From the IMG/VR virus record IMGVR_UViG_3300032293_001419, positions 1 through 29,039 of that record: DNA of 29,039 bases. One strand, written 5' to 3'. The DNA comes from a virus. A program made the position numbers and the translations under genes. Position 1 is the stretch's first letter; each line of letters starts with the position of its first letter. The notes under the pieces are model-generated. The model worked only from the letters and a program-made list of their open reading frames with translations, was not told the origin of the DNA and made no database searches. This document shows positions 1-7,776 of the stretch, one piece after another.

Positions 1-1110
1 ACCAACAACCTGCCGGAGCTGTCGATGCGGGCTACTTCACTGGTGCTAATCTTGGCAATGAATGGCGCAGTAGTTGCAGCAGAAGTAAGCGTAGTTGTAC
101 CTGTTGCATCAATCCTCATCCGCTCCGTCGGGCTGTTTGCTCCGGCGGCGGTGGTAGAAAACACTAAACGGCCCGGCATATTATTAGCGCCGGGGGTGCC
201 GTCTACATGAGCAGAAATTTCTGCTGCTTGCTGTAACTGAGTGCCATCCGCCCCTTGAAATTGAATACGTCCAAGGTCATCATTCTGGAGGACCGCAGTC
301 ATTGATCCTGCAACTGTCCCTCTGCTCTTGCCGTAGCCAATAACAGGGCCGCCGCTGTTAGCTGAATTACGTGCAAGGCTAAACGTAGCCTGTGATACAT
401 CTAGTCCTTCGAGTTGAAGGCGAGGTGTAGTTCCTCCATTGTTGAAGTTACGTGCAGTACTTGTTCCCACCAACAACCTGCCGGAGCTGTCGATGCGGGC
501 TGATTCTGCGCTTACGGTTCTAGTAAAGATTGTTGCGCTAGCGGCGGCGCTTTCGGTTGCGCGGATCTCCAGGTCGTTATCAGCCTTTTTAATGATCGCG
601 GAACGCTTGATTCCATCAGTGTTGGTTTGTTCGTTGCCAATTATTAGCTTGCACTCACCTGTTGAGGCTATATGAAGGCGATCTAGCGGGTCCGCAGTGC
701 CAATCCCTACGCGGCCTGCCGATGTAATTCTCATCCGCTCCGTCGGGCTGCTCGCTCCGTCGGCAGTAGTGGAGAACACCAGCCGCCCTGGCATATCGTT
801 GGCGCCGGGGGTTCCGTCTACCTCGGCTTTGATATTTGCTGCTTGAACAAACTCGGTACCATCAGATCCTTGAAACTCAACTGAGCCCAAGTCGTCGCCA
901 TCTTGAACGACTGTATTTGAGCCGACGGCTGTGCCTCGATTCTTGGCAAGAATCAAGGAACCTTTATCATCAGAGTTTGCGTTGCAAACAATGGCAAAAG
1001 CAGCGGTTTGGTAGTTTGTGCCTTCCAGTTGAATCTGCGCAGTATTGGCGCCGTTATAGAAGTTGGTACGCGCACTAGACGTGCCCACCAACAGCCGCCC
1101 CGAGCTGTCG
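1..1110 (-). repeat. Long direct repeats encoding fibre modules
   Basis: The 33 bases at 1-33 are identical to 469-501. A diverged third copy of the core (GAGCTGTCGATGCGGGC) lies at about 1102-1118. A second shared block, CTCATCCGCTCCGTCGGGCT, occurs at 115 and 730. These mark module boundaries in the fibre (ARIDSSGRLLVG and SPTERMRI in protein). Repeat distances are 468 and 618 nt. They are coding repeats that could recombine. Confidence 0.85.
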
Positions 1111-1808
1111 ATGCGGGCGCGTTCGGTGCCAGCATTTGCAACAGTATTTGTATTGAAGGCTAGCGTTCCGTTTGCCGCATCTCCACGAATGAATACGGAT
1201 CCAACGTTATCTGTTGAGTTCTTCCAGCTTATATTCCTGGCTGCACCGCCTGTATCGGCAAAAGAAAACCCACCACCAGTAACTGAAAGCGAATCTTGCG
1301 GCGAAGCATTGCCAATACCAACCCTTCCACTCGCATCAACAAACAACCTCCCCGTGCCATTAGTCGAGATGGCTACTTGGTCTGCGCCGGGGGAGTACAG
1401 TCCAGAATTTGCGTCCCCGCTGAAAAATAGTCCTGGAGTGGAAGCACTGCCTGCAATAACCCCAAGCGCACCAGTCATGGTGTCGCCAGTCGTGTTTACA
1501 AACTCACCGGCTTCACTACGCCATGCAGCGCCGTCCCAAATCTTAAATACATAAGTACCACCACTGGTATCGAGCCATTGCTCCCCAATAGAATTGCCAG
1601 CAGTACCACCACTTGCGGGCACGGCATTAGGAGCACCGCTCCCCACATGTACAGGCCCCACTTTTACTAAACTTCCATTGCTGTTCTTGAAGAACATGCC
1701 AGGACTGCCACTTGCATAGTTAATAGCCAATTGACCATCAACCATGGAGGCAGGATTAGGACGCTTATTGAGCGTCGATGAACGCAGATGCTGAAGAACA
1801 CCAGCCAT
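1..1808 (-). CDS. Tail fibre protein, modular, C-terminus beyond the window
   Basis: An open frame runs from ATG at 1808 to the left edge without a stop (602 codons and two bases), so the C-terminus is missing. The N-terminus (LQHLRSSTLNKRP, then KVGPVHVG near residue 50) resembles the leader of cyanophage fibres; this is from memory of the family. Next comes a short module SIGEQWLDTSGG..WDGAAWR like the ones in the preceding fibre gene. After that are repeated beta-rich modules starting ARIDSSGRLLVG and containing TERMRI..GRVGIG, a phrase common in phage and adhesin fibres. Two module copies and the start of a third are visible, with period 618 nt and then 468 nt. It follows the 1426-residue fibre gene, separated by a terminator-like hairpin. 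Its Shine-Dalgarno-like GAAAGG (1823-1818) lies in the 3' arm of that hairpin. Likely role: receptor binding or side fibre. Whether it carries a C-terminal chaperone domain cannot be seen. Confidence 0.8.
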   Translation of the reverse strand, partial: MAGVLQHLRSSTLNKRPNPASMVDGQLAINYASGSPGMFFKNSNGSLVKVGPVHVGSGAPNAVPASGGTAGNSIGEQWLDTSGGTYVFKIWDGAAWRSEAGEFVNTTGDTMTGALGVIAGSASTPGLFFSGDANSGLYSPGADQVAISTNGTGRLFVDASGRVGIGNASPQDSLSVTGGGFSFADTGGAARNISWKNSTDNVGSVFIRGDAANGTLAFNTNTVANAGTERARIDSSGRLLVGTSSARTNFYNGANTAQIQLEGTNYQTAAFAIVCNANSDDKGSLILAKNRGTAVGSNTVVQDGDDLGSVEFQGSDGTEFVQAANIKAEVDGTPGANDMPGRLVFSTTADGASSPTERMRITSAGRVGIGTADPLDRLHIASTGECKLIIGNEQTNTDGIKRSAIIKKADNDLEIRATESAAASATIFTRTVSAESARIDSSGRLLVGTSTARNFNNGGTTPRLQLEGLDVSQATFSLARNSANSGGPVIGYGKSRGTVAGSMTAVLQNDDLGRIQFQGADGTQLQQAAEISAHVDGTPGANNMPGRLVFSTTAAGANSPTERMRIDATGTTTLTSAATTAPFIAKISTSEVARIDSSGRLL

Positions 1809-1812
1809 AATT

Positions 1813-1878
1813 AAAAGCCTTTCAGAATTACAGAAGACTAATTAGTCTTTTGCAATTCTAAAAGGCTTTTGTTTTTTT
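1813..1878. terminator. Long imperfect hairpin between the two fibre genes, terminator-like on both strands
   Basis: Bases 1813-1822 pair perfectly with 1861-1870, 1824-1829 with 1854-1859, and 1831-1839 with 1844-1852 (one G-U), leaving an AATT loop. On the plus strand the stem is followed by G and seven T (1872-1878), the form of an intrinsic terminator. On the minus strand, the direction of the fibre genes, it ends in CTTTTAATT and then ATG, a weaker U-tract. It probably limits readthrough into the last fibre gene and stops antisense transcription. Its 3' arm (minus) contains the GAAAGG ribosome-binding candidate of the gene at 1808. Confidence 0.7.
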
Positions 1879-1883
1879 AATGA

Positions 1884-4800
1884 TTAGAACGTTCCTTCGT
1901 CAATGATGGCATCAATAGTACCAGCAGAGAAGTTGCCACTACTGTCACGAGCAACAATTGCGCTAGCAGTGTTGGCGCTAGTCGCAGTGGTGGCGCTATT
2001 GCTAACTTTTCCTGCAGTGGAAATAGTACTAAGCTTAGTATCAGCAATACTGCCAGCAAGCATCGTGTTGGTAACTGTGCCACTATCCCCAGTAGTAATA
2101 ACGGTTCCCGTGGTATTGGGAAGCGTAATTGTCCTGTCTGCTGTGGCATCAGCAGCAGTAAGCTGAATTTCAAAGGTGTTATCAGTGGCACCTTCAAAGA
2201 AAAGAGTGCCCGTCGTCCCAAATGTAACAGCACCAGTAATTGTGCCTCCAGTTTTTGGAAGCGCCGCATTGGCTAAGTCGTAAGCACTCTTCACTGCAGT
2301 GGCAGTAGCAGCAAGCGTAGAACTGGTAGTGCTAACGCTATCAGTGACAATGACAGTGCCACGTACGCTTGTCGTGGCATCAGGAATAGAAATGACTGGC
2401 GTTGTAGTGCCACTTACAACAGTAAGCGGAGCATTTACGCTCACTGAAAGAACCGTACCACTTGCAGGCATCACCCACTTCACGCCAGTGCCAAACGCCG
2501 AATCCGCCGTCAACACTTGCCCGTCGGTGCCAACTGCCTGCTTCAGTAACGTAGTGCCACTACCAACAAGAAGATCGCCTTTGGTATAGGCATTAAAGCT
2601 TGTGCCGCCATAACCAGTAGCAAGAATGCCACTCGCTACATTGTTTACATTTCTACATTCAGTACTAACTTCTTCGATTGCCGCCTGCACATTACTGCTA
2701 CCAATACTGGCCGCAGGCGAGAACGATACTTGTGCAGCGGTTTGAGAAAGATAGGTGGAGCTAACATCCACTTCTGTCCATGTAATGCCATTGCAAAGCA
2801 GGATGTCAGGTGGTTGCAGAACAGTGGTAGGAGCTGGAGACGTGCCAGTGCCGCCACTTGAAACCACTACGTAATAACGATTAAACGTAGACGATGCAGC
2901 GGGCAATGGCTGTCCTATGGTTAAGCCAACTGCTGCTCCGTCAGCGCTAGTGCTGGCAATGGTATTGCCGCTTGCGTTGTAAGTGCCACCAAAAATAATC
3001 TCCCCCACTGAAATGCCAACTGGATTCCAAACGTTGCCATCCCATAGGTAGAGATCTTTCTCCAATGGATTGAAGAAAAATTGCCCAATAAAATCAGCGA
3101 CTGGCGGAGCTTCACCAAACTGGCTCACTGAATAGTTAGCAAGCTTTGATGCAAGAATAGAATCATCTGCAATTAAGCCACTGCCAAACGTACCAGTGGT
3201 AATCTTGGAAGCGGGAAGAGAAGGAATGTCGTCTGCAATTAAGCTTGTATTTCCTGCGCTAATGTGCCCTTGTGTATCTACTGTTACTTTGTAATAGACG
3301 CCAGATGCCACGCTATTTTCATGGTTAAAAATGCCGCTGACCGTAACTAGGCCTGTGCCAGCTTGCGCTACGCCTAGGGCAGCAGTGGTTGCTCGGGGAA
3401 GATCGCTAGCTGCAATAGCCCTGAAAGTAGGGGCAGCGTCGGCACTGCCACTTGCCGGACCAGCAAAGAAGCGCGTTGCAACTTGCGTATTTAAGGAAGG
3501 AACAATGGAAGCGCTAAATTCGTCTGGATAAGAAGTGGTAAAGCTATAAACAGTATCTCCAGAGATGACAGTAGTAGAAAGCCCAGCTTGGCGCTGCCAA
3601 GTGCTTCCATTCCACGTATATTCGTAACCAGTGCCAGTATTAAGCCATTGCTGACCAATAAAATTACCACTGCCAACAGGAGTGGAACCAGCAACAATGG
3701 CAGCAGAATTGTCTGCCATTTTTACGCCAGTAACAGCACCATCCGCGATCTTGGCAGTAATGACAGCGGTATCATTAATCTTTGCCGAAGTGACTGCAGA
3801 ATTGGCGATGGTTGTAGCAAATGCTCCAGTGCCAGTGCCCGTTACGTCTCCAGAAAGCGTGATAGTTTGATCGCCGGTGTTGGTACCTGTTGAAGTGCCA
3901 GAAAAGCTCCCGTTTTGCACCGCTAACGTACCAAGCCCAAGCGTGGTGCGAATGTCAGTAATGCTGGCATCGTCAAGAATGGAGCGTGCCGCAGAAGTGC
4001 AAGGAATTTCTTCTATGGTGCCACCACTTGCAGATGAACGACCAAGAATGACATCACTTGTTGTGGTGAATTGAATCTTTGCATAGGAAACTGCATTATC
4101 AGCAAGCTTGGCAGTAGTTACGCCACTATTGACAATTTTGACAGTGCTTACAGAATCACTAGCAAGCTTTACTTGTGTAACATTTTCATCAACAATCTTG
4201 ACAGTTGTAATGCCACTGTCAGCAATTTTTGCCGTGGTGATTGCAGAATCAACAATATTTGCAGTGACAATGGAGGAAGAATCATAGTCTCCGCTGCCAA
4301 CTGTGTTCTTTATAGCTAAAGAACCAAGGCCAAGCGTAGTGCGTTGAGCGCTTGCATCTGCATCATCAAGGATGGCACGACCAGCAGCCGTAATTGTGGC
4401 GGTTGTGTAAGTGTCGGATGCAGTGGTATAAATAATTTGCCCAGATGCAGTGGTCAGTTCTGCAATTGATGCGAGCGCAGCGTCATATGCTTGCACATCG
4501 GTGCCAATGGCAAGACCAAGATTGGTGCGAGCGCCAGAAGCAGTGGAAGCTCCAGTGCCGCCGTCTTCAATGGAAAGATCAGTGATGCCGCTGATGACAC
4601 CCCCATTGATGGTCGCATAAGAAATGGTGCCACTACTGAGCACGGCTGTGCCGCCAGCAATCGCCACGCCAGAAGCGGCTTGCACTGCCATGGTGCCAAG
4701 GCCAAGCGTTGTGCGCTGAGCACTAGCATCAGCGTCATCCAGAAGCGCTCTACCAGCTTCGGTGAGCGTGATGCTTTCTACGTTGCCGCTACCAGCAGAA

Positions 4801-6164
4801 GCGCGACCAAGAAGCACGCCGCTAGCCACTTGTTGGATTTGGGCAAATGTAACTGCATTATCTGCAATGGCAGCAGTGGCAATCGAGCCACTTGCATAAC
4901 TTCCAGAAGGGATGGAGCTGGCAGTAATAACCGTGCCAGAAAGCTCTCCAGAAGAAAGGCCAAGTTTGCCAATTGTGACGGCCCCAGACGCAAGCTTCGC
5001 AGTCGTAACTCCACTATCAACAAGCTGCGCAGTGTTAACGCTGCCGCTTGCCATCTTGGTAAGAGTGATGGCAGAATCGATAATGTTAATTGTGGCAATA
5101 GAGCCACTTGCAAGCTTTGCTTGAGTGATGCCACTATCGACAATATTGACGGCGGCGACGGCGTTTGCGGCAAGCTTCGCTTGCGTAACTCCGCTGTCAA
5201 GAATATTGACAGTAGCCACTGCATTAGCAGCAAGCTTACTTTGCGTGACGCCGCTATCAACAAATTGCGCAGTGTCGATACTGCCGCTTGCCATTTTTGC
5301 GAGAGTAACAGCACTGTCAACAATATTGACTGTTGCAACACTGTTGCTTGCTAATTTGTCCTGCGTAACTCCACTGTTAATGATATTAATTGTTGCTACG
5401 CTTCCAGAAGCCAGCTTCGCTTGTGTAACTCCGCTATCAATAATATTGACAGTTGCAATGGAAGAAGCAGCAAGTTTTTCTTGCGTGATACCACTATCGA
5501 CTAACTGCGTAGTGCCAACTGAACTCGCTGCCATCTTTGCGAGCGTGACGCCACTAGCAGCAAGATGCACAGTGTTAATGGCGCCAGCACTTACATTGCC
5601 CCCAGTGATGCCACTGGTTTGAATTTTGGCGGCAGTGACGGCGCCATCAAGAATTTTGGCCGTTTCCACTGCATCAGCGGCAAGCTTGCCAGCAGTGATG
5701 GCTAGGTTATTGATCTTGCCAGTGGTAACACTTAAATCTTCAAGGAGGCTTGTGTTAATAGTGTTGCCAGTGGCAACCACTCCCAGCTCCAATGTGGAAC
5801 GAGCAGCAGCGGCATTTGCGTCATCAAGAAGAGTGCGAATATAAACAGTGCAATCAATTTCTTCTACATTGCCAGTAGATATGCTACGACCAAGTAGTTT
5901 ATTGGCACTTACTTGCTGGATCTTGTCGTAAGTGAGAGTATTAGAGTCAATGGAAATGCCGGTGAGTTTTGCTGCACTCGCCTGATTGATCTTTGAAATA
6001 TCTAGCGTCGAAGCATCTGCAAGATTAAAGCCCGCTTGAATCAGGCTCTTCACTTGCACCTTCTTTGTTTGACTGGCAGTAACGTCTGCAATAGGCAGCA
6101 CGTCATTGGAAGCTACGCCTCCCTGGGGAAGTTCAACGAGTTCCGTAATTCTTTGATCGGCCAT
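1884..6164 (-). CDS. Long repetitive tail fibre protein (1426 residues)
   Basis: The N-terminus (ITELVELPQGGV..NDVLPIADV..TKKVQVKSL) looks like the virion-attachment end of cyanophage-type fibres. Residues about 165-400 are built of a 10-residue repeat (pattern VDSGVTQAKL / ASGSVATVNI), arranged as 20-residue doublets. A second block of the same decamers follows near residues 630-695. Between them are four copies of a module ending LDDA....RTTLGLG. Modules FIGQQWLNTG..WNGSTWQ and FIGQFFFNP..WDGNVWN precede a Ser/Thr/Gly/Ala-rich C-terminal third. The protein ends shortly after VARDSSGNFSAGTI, a phrase that in many fibres continues into further repeats, so the C-terminus may be a recombination edge. 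Cysteine is almost absent and composition is typical of beta-rich trimeric fibres. It follows the two tube-like genes and precedes a second fibre. Confidence 0.85.
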   Translation of the reverse strand: MADQRITELVELPQGGVASNDVLPIADVTASQTKKVQVKSLIQAGFNLADASTLDISKINQASAAKLTGISIDSNTLTYDKIQQVSANKLLGRSISTGNVEEIDCTVYIRTLLDDANAAAARSTLELGVVATGNTINTSLLEDLSVTTGKINNLAITAGKLAADAVETAKILDGAVTAAKIQTSGITGGNVSAGAINTVHLAASGVTLAKMAASSVGTTQLVDSGITQEKLAASSIATVNIIDSGVTQAKLASGSVATINIINSGVTQDKLASNSVATVNIVDSAVTLAKMASGSIDTAQFVDSGVTQSKLAANAVATVNILDSGVTQAKLAANAVAAVNIVDSGITQAKLASGSIATINIIDSAITLTKMASGSVNTAQLVDSGVTTAKLASGAVTIGKLGLSSGELSGTVITASSIPSGSYASGSIATAAIADNAVTFAQIQQVASGVLLGRASAGSGNVESITLTEAGRALLDDADASAQRTTLGLGTMAVQAASGVAIAGGTAVLSSGTISYATINGGVISGITDLSIEDGGTGASTASGARTNLGLAIGTDVQAYDAALASIAELTTASGQIIYTTASDTYTTATITAAGRAILDDADASAQRTTLGLGSLAIKNTVGSGDYDSSSIVTANIVDSAITTAKIADSGITTVKIVDENVTQVKLASDSVSTVKIVNSGVTTAKLADNAVSYAKIQFTTTSDVILGRSSASGGTIEEIPCTSAARSILDDASITDIRTTLGLGTLAVQNGSFSGTSTGTNTGDQTITLSGDVTGTGTGAFATTIANSAVTSAKINDTAVITAKIADGAVTGVKMADNSAAIVAGSTPVGSGNFIGQQWLNTGTGYEYTWNGSTWQRQAGLSTTVISGDTVYSFTTSYPDEFSASIVPSLNTQVATRFFAGPASGSADAAPTFRAIAASDLPRATTAALGVAQAGTGLVTVSGIFNHENSVASGVYYKVTVDTQGHISAGNTSLIADDIPSLPASKITTGTFGSGLIADDSILASKLANYSVSQFGEAPPVADFIGQFFFNPLEKDLYLWDGNVWNPVGISVGEIIFGGTYNASGNTIASTSADGAAVGLTIGQPLPAASSTFNRYYVVVSSGGTGTSPAPTTVLQPPDILLCNGITWTEVDVSSTYLSQTAAQVSFSPAASIGSSNVQAAIEEVSTECRNVNNVASGILATGYGGTSFNAYTKGDLLVGSGTTLLKQAVGTDGQVLTADSAFGTGVKWVMPASGTVLSVSVNAPLTVVSGTTTPVISIPDATTSVRGTVIVTDSVSTTSSTLAATATAVKSAYDLANAALPKTGGTITGAVTFGTTGTLFFEGATDNTFEIQLTAADATADRTITLPNTTGTVITTGDSGTVTNTMLAGSIADTKLSTISTAGKVSNSATTATSANTASAIVARDSSGNFSAGTIDAIIDEGTF
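4081..4275 (-). repeat. Second block of 30-bp coding repeats in the fibre
   Basis: Encodes about six consecutive decamers of the form VDSAITTAKI, ADSGITTVKI, VDENVTQVKL, ASDSVSTVKI, VNSGVTTAKL, ADNAVSYAKI. The period is 30 bp. It is the same decamer family as the block at about 4981-5580 but separated from it by about 700 bp of other modules. Confidence 0.75.
4981..5580 (-). repeat. Tandem 60-bp coding repeats (about ten units) in the fibre
   Basis: Each 60-bp unit encodes a 20-residue doublet such as VDSGVTQAKLASGSVATVNI, with strongly conserved GCAAGCTT-type and CCACTATC-type cores. Degenerate units continue to about 5700. The exact 60-bp register, with synonymous and conservative differences between units, indicates expansion by tandem duplication followed by divergence. 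Confidence 0.85.
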
Positions 6165-6205
6165 CTCTCAGAAGGGCAAAGCTAAATACAGTCTAGTCTT
6201 AAACG

Positions 6206-6219
6206 ATAATAGCTATTAT
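6206..6219. repeat. Perfect 14-bp palindrome ATAATAGCTATTAT
   Basis: Lies in the 76-bp gap between the insertion-bearing tube-like gene and the long fibre gene. It is AT-rich and self-complementary, without a T-tract. It could be a protein-binding site or a weak hairpin. I see no convincing -35 element beside its TATTAT. Confidence 0.4.
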
Positions 6220-6240
6220 GCGCAGTTCTCCCTCGTTCCT

Positions 6241-7251
6241 TCAGTCAGTGACTTCCTTCAGCAGATAATCAAGACCCTGCTCAAGATAAATGGCATCATT
6301 GTCCTCTTTCAAGATGTATTCGGGAGGCACGCCAACTCGCAGCTTAAATTCGCCAGTGGTCACGAAATCAATTGAACATGCAACGAGCGCATCGGATGTG
6401 ACAGTAACACCAGCCCTCGTGACTACTGCTTGAATATCGTAATAAACCTCTTGTCTGAATCCTGGCGATTGCTCTGCGGATGATAAAGAAAGAAGCGTAG
6501 AGAATTCACTCCCCACATCCAATCTATTGATCACCTGAAGCAGAAATAACGGCACTTCCTCATTGCTAATTGACTCGTAGCTGAACAAGCATTCAATGCT
6601 ACCATTGCCGCTCAATAACCCAGCAGAATATTGCTGCTTGAATCTATCCGACAGGCTTGTCGTCTCCATCGCAGCCCTGTCTGTATTAATCTCAAATGAA
6701 GTGACAGAACCAAGCGTATTGAACTTTGTATCCCTAACCCCAATTGTCATATCAATGGGCTCTCCGTAGAATTCAGCCAATTCATATTCATTCGCTCTTT
6801 CATTATTAATTGCGTCAGAGAAAGTGGGAAATAGTCGAATACCACCAGCGGCATTGACATTGGCATAGGCTCTTATATTGTCCGCGAAAACATAGTCGCC
6901 AAGTCTGAATTCTGTATAGCCATCAGGAGGCAGGGCGCTGCTAGTCGTAATATCATCATCCAAATAGCCCGATATTGCAGCAGTGCTTCCTGACGACCAT
7001 ACCACTGCGCTATAGCCATCCACGTCTGCCCCTGGAATGTTCCAGAACGTGGTGGGCACAAAGAGAAGCCCTCTAGGATCCTCTGTAGAAATTTCAAGGA
7101 AATCACCAGTGATTAAATTGTCTTCACTTCCTTCAAAACTGAAGCGATTCAATATGGTATTGATATCACTTGGAGAAACGCTGGTCGTAAAAGTGTTTTC
7201 GCCTCCACGCTGAAGCCTAATAGCGCCTGTATGGCCAACAAAAAACGTCAT
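6241..7251 (-). CDS. Tail-tube-like protein with a large N-terminal insertion (336 residues)
   Basis: The first 14 residues (MTFFVGHTGAIRLQR) match the start of the next upstream gene (MPFYTGRTGKLRLGG). From residue 172 the similarity resumes: TSFEINTDRAAMETTSLSD against RNWTLDTSVNMLDTTALGD, then YSAGLLSGNGSIECLF against FTPGLFSATGSATLSY, and a similar C-terminal strand pair (CSIDFVTTGEF against VSFNFTIDGPL). Residues about 15-171 are an extra segment holding a FRLGDYVFADNIRAY motif and an AAGGIRLFPTFSDAINNERAN motif, which look like a cyanophage structural domain, but I cannot name it. Likely a virion tail component located at the tip or acting as a fibre adaptor, given its place between the tip protein and the fibres. 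The function is inferred from the internal homology, not from a named family. Confidence 0.7.
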   Translation of the reverse strand: MTFFVGHTGAIRLQRGGENTFTTSVSPSDINTILNRFSFEGSEDNLITGDFLEISTEDPRGLLFVPTTFWNIPGADVDGYSAVVWSSGSTAAISGYLDDDITTSSALPPDGYTEFRLGDYVFADNIRAYANVNAAGGIRLFPTFSDAINNERANEYELAEFYGEPIDMTIGVRDTKFNTLGSVTSFEINTDRAAMETTSLSDRFKQQYSAGLLSGNGSIECLFSYESISNEEVPLFLLQVINRLDVGSEFSTLLSLSSAEQSPGFRQEVYYDIQAVVTRAGVTVTSDALVACSIDFVTTGEFKLRVGVPPEYILKEDNDAIYLEQGLDYLLKEVTD

Positions 7252-7273
7252 TTCGCTTCAGCGCTTATTCTTC

Positions 7274-7289
7274 CATTGTACAAACAATG
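7274..7289. repeat. Short inverted repeat CATTGT-ACAA-ACAATG
   Basis: A 6-bp perfect inverted repeat with a 4-nt loop in the 61-bp gap (7252-7312) upstream of the 336-residue gene. No U-tract follows on either strand, so it is not a convincing terminator. Its role is unknown. Confidence 0.3.
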
Positions 7290-7312
7290 TAAATAGTAAA
7301 TTGAAACCCCTA

Positions 7313-7732
7313 TCAGGTGGTGCCAGTGAGAACCACTGCGTCAAGAGGGCCATCAATTGTAAAGTTAAACGAAACGGTGGTCAGTTCGTCAGTGGAGGAA
7401 GTAATGCTGGCGCTATTGATATAGGCATCAGCGCTGAATGTTTGACTTGTACCCACTTCGAAAGTAAGGTTTACGCGATCACTTTCAGTGATGGCGCCAG
7501 TTTTTGTAATCTTTTCAAGAAGATTGGTCACATCAGTGGTGTCGCCATTGTAATACGAGAGCGTGGCGCTGCCAGTGGCACTAAACAAACCAGGAGTAAA
7601 AGAATTTGCCGTGTCTCCTAGTGCCGTAGTGTCCAGCATGTTGACGGAAGTATCAAGCGTCCAGTTGCGCACTTTCGACACTTCGCTTCCGCCAAGACGC
7701 AGTTTGCCAGTGCGACCAGTATAAAAAGGCAT
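7313..7732 (-). CDS. Tail tube-like protein (139 residues)
   Basis: The sequence TGRTGKLRLGG, then NWTLDTSVNMLDTTALGD, PGLFSATGSATLSYY and a final VSFNFTIDGPLD strand, is the pattern of phage tail tube proteins, where a W.L..s.D..DtT.lGD segment is typical. The length is short for a complete tube subunit but within the family range. Its position after the tip protein gene is unusual, since the tube gene normally precedes the chaperones and tape measure, where another candidate sits (20281-19703). It may therefore be a paralogue used in the distal tail or in attaching fibres. The next gene repeats this fold with a large insertion. Confidence 0.7.
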   Translation of the reverse strand: MPFYTGRTGKLRLGGSEVSKVRNWTLDTSVNMLDTTALGDTANSFTPGLFSATGSATLSYYNGDTTDVTNLLEKITKTGAITESDRVNLTFEVGTSQTFSADAYINSASITSSTDELTTVSFNFTIDGPLDAVVLTGTT

Positions 7733-7776
7733 TGTCTTACAGCTTTTCGTTCATGATAGCAAAATTCTAAATTACA

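Noticed and set aside
1808-1884. Readthrough linking the two fibre genes, which are in the same frame
   Set aside because: There are two in-frame stops (TAA at 1886-1884 and TAA at 1844-1842) and a strong hairpin; the second fibre also has a typical independent N-terminus.
4491-5354. Plus-strand open frame of 287 codons inside the fibre gene
   Set aside because: It is a by-product of the 60-bp repeats in the fibre gene; composition is unprotein-like (N/R/S/C-rich), and there is no ribosome-binding site.
4981-5580. Possible CRISPR array because of regular 60-bp repeats
   Set aside because: The repeats are continuous coding sequence with no unique spacers; they translate to decapeptide repeats in an open fibre gene.
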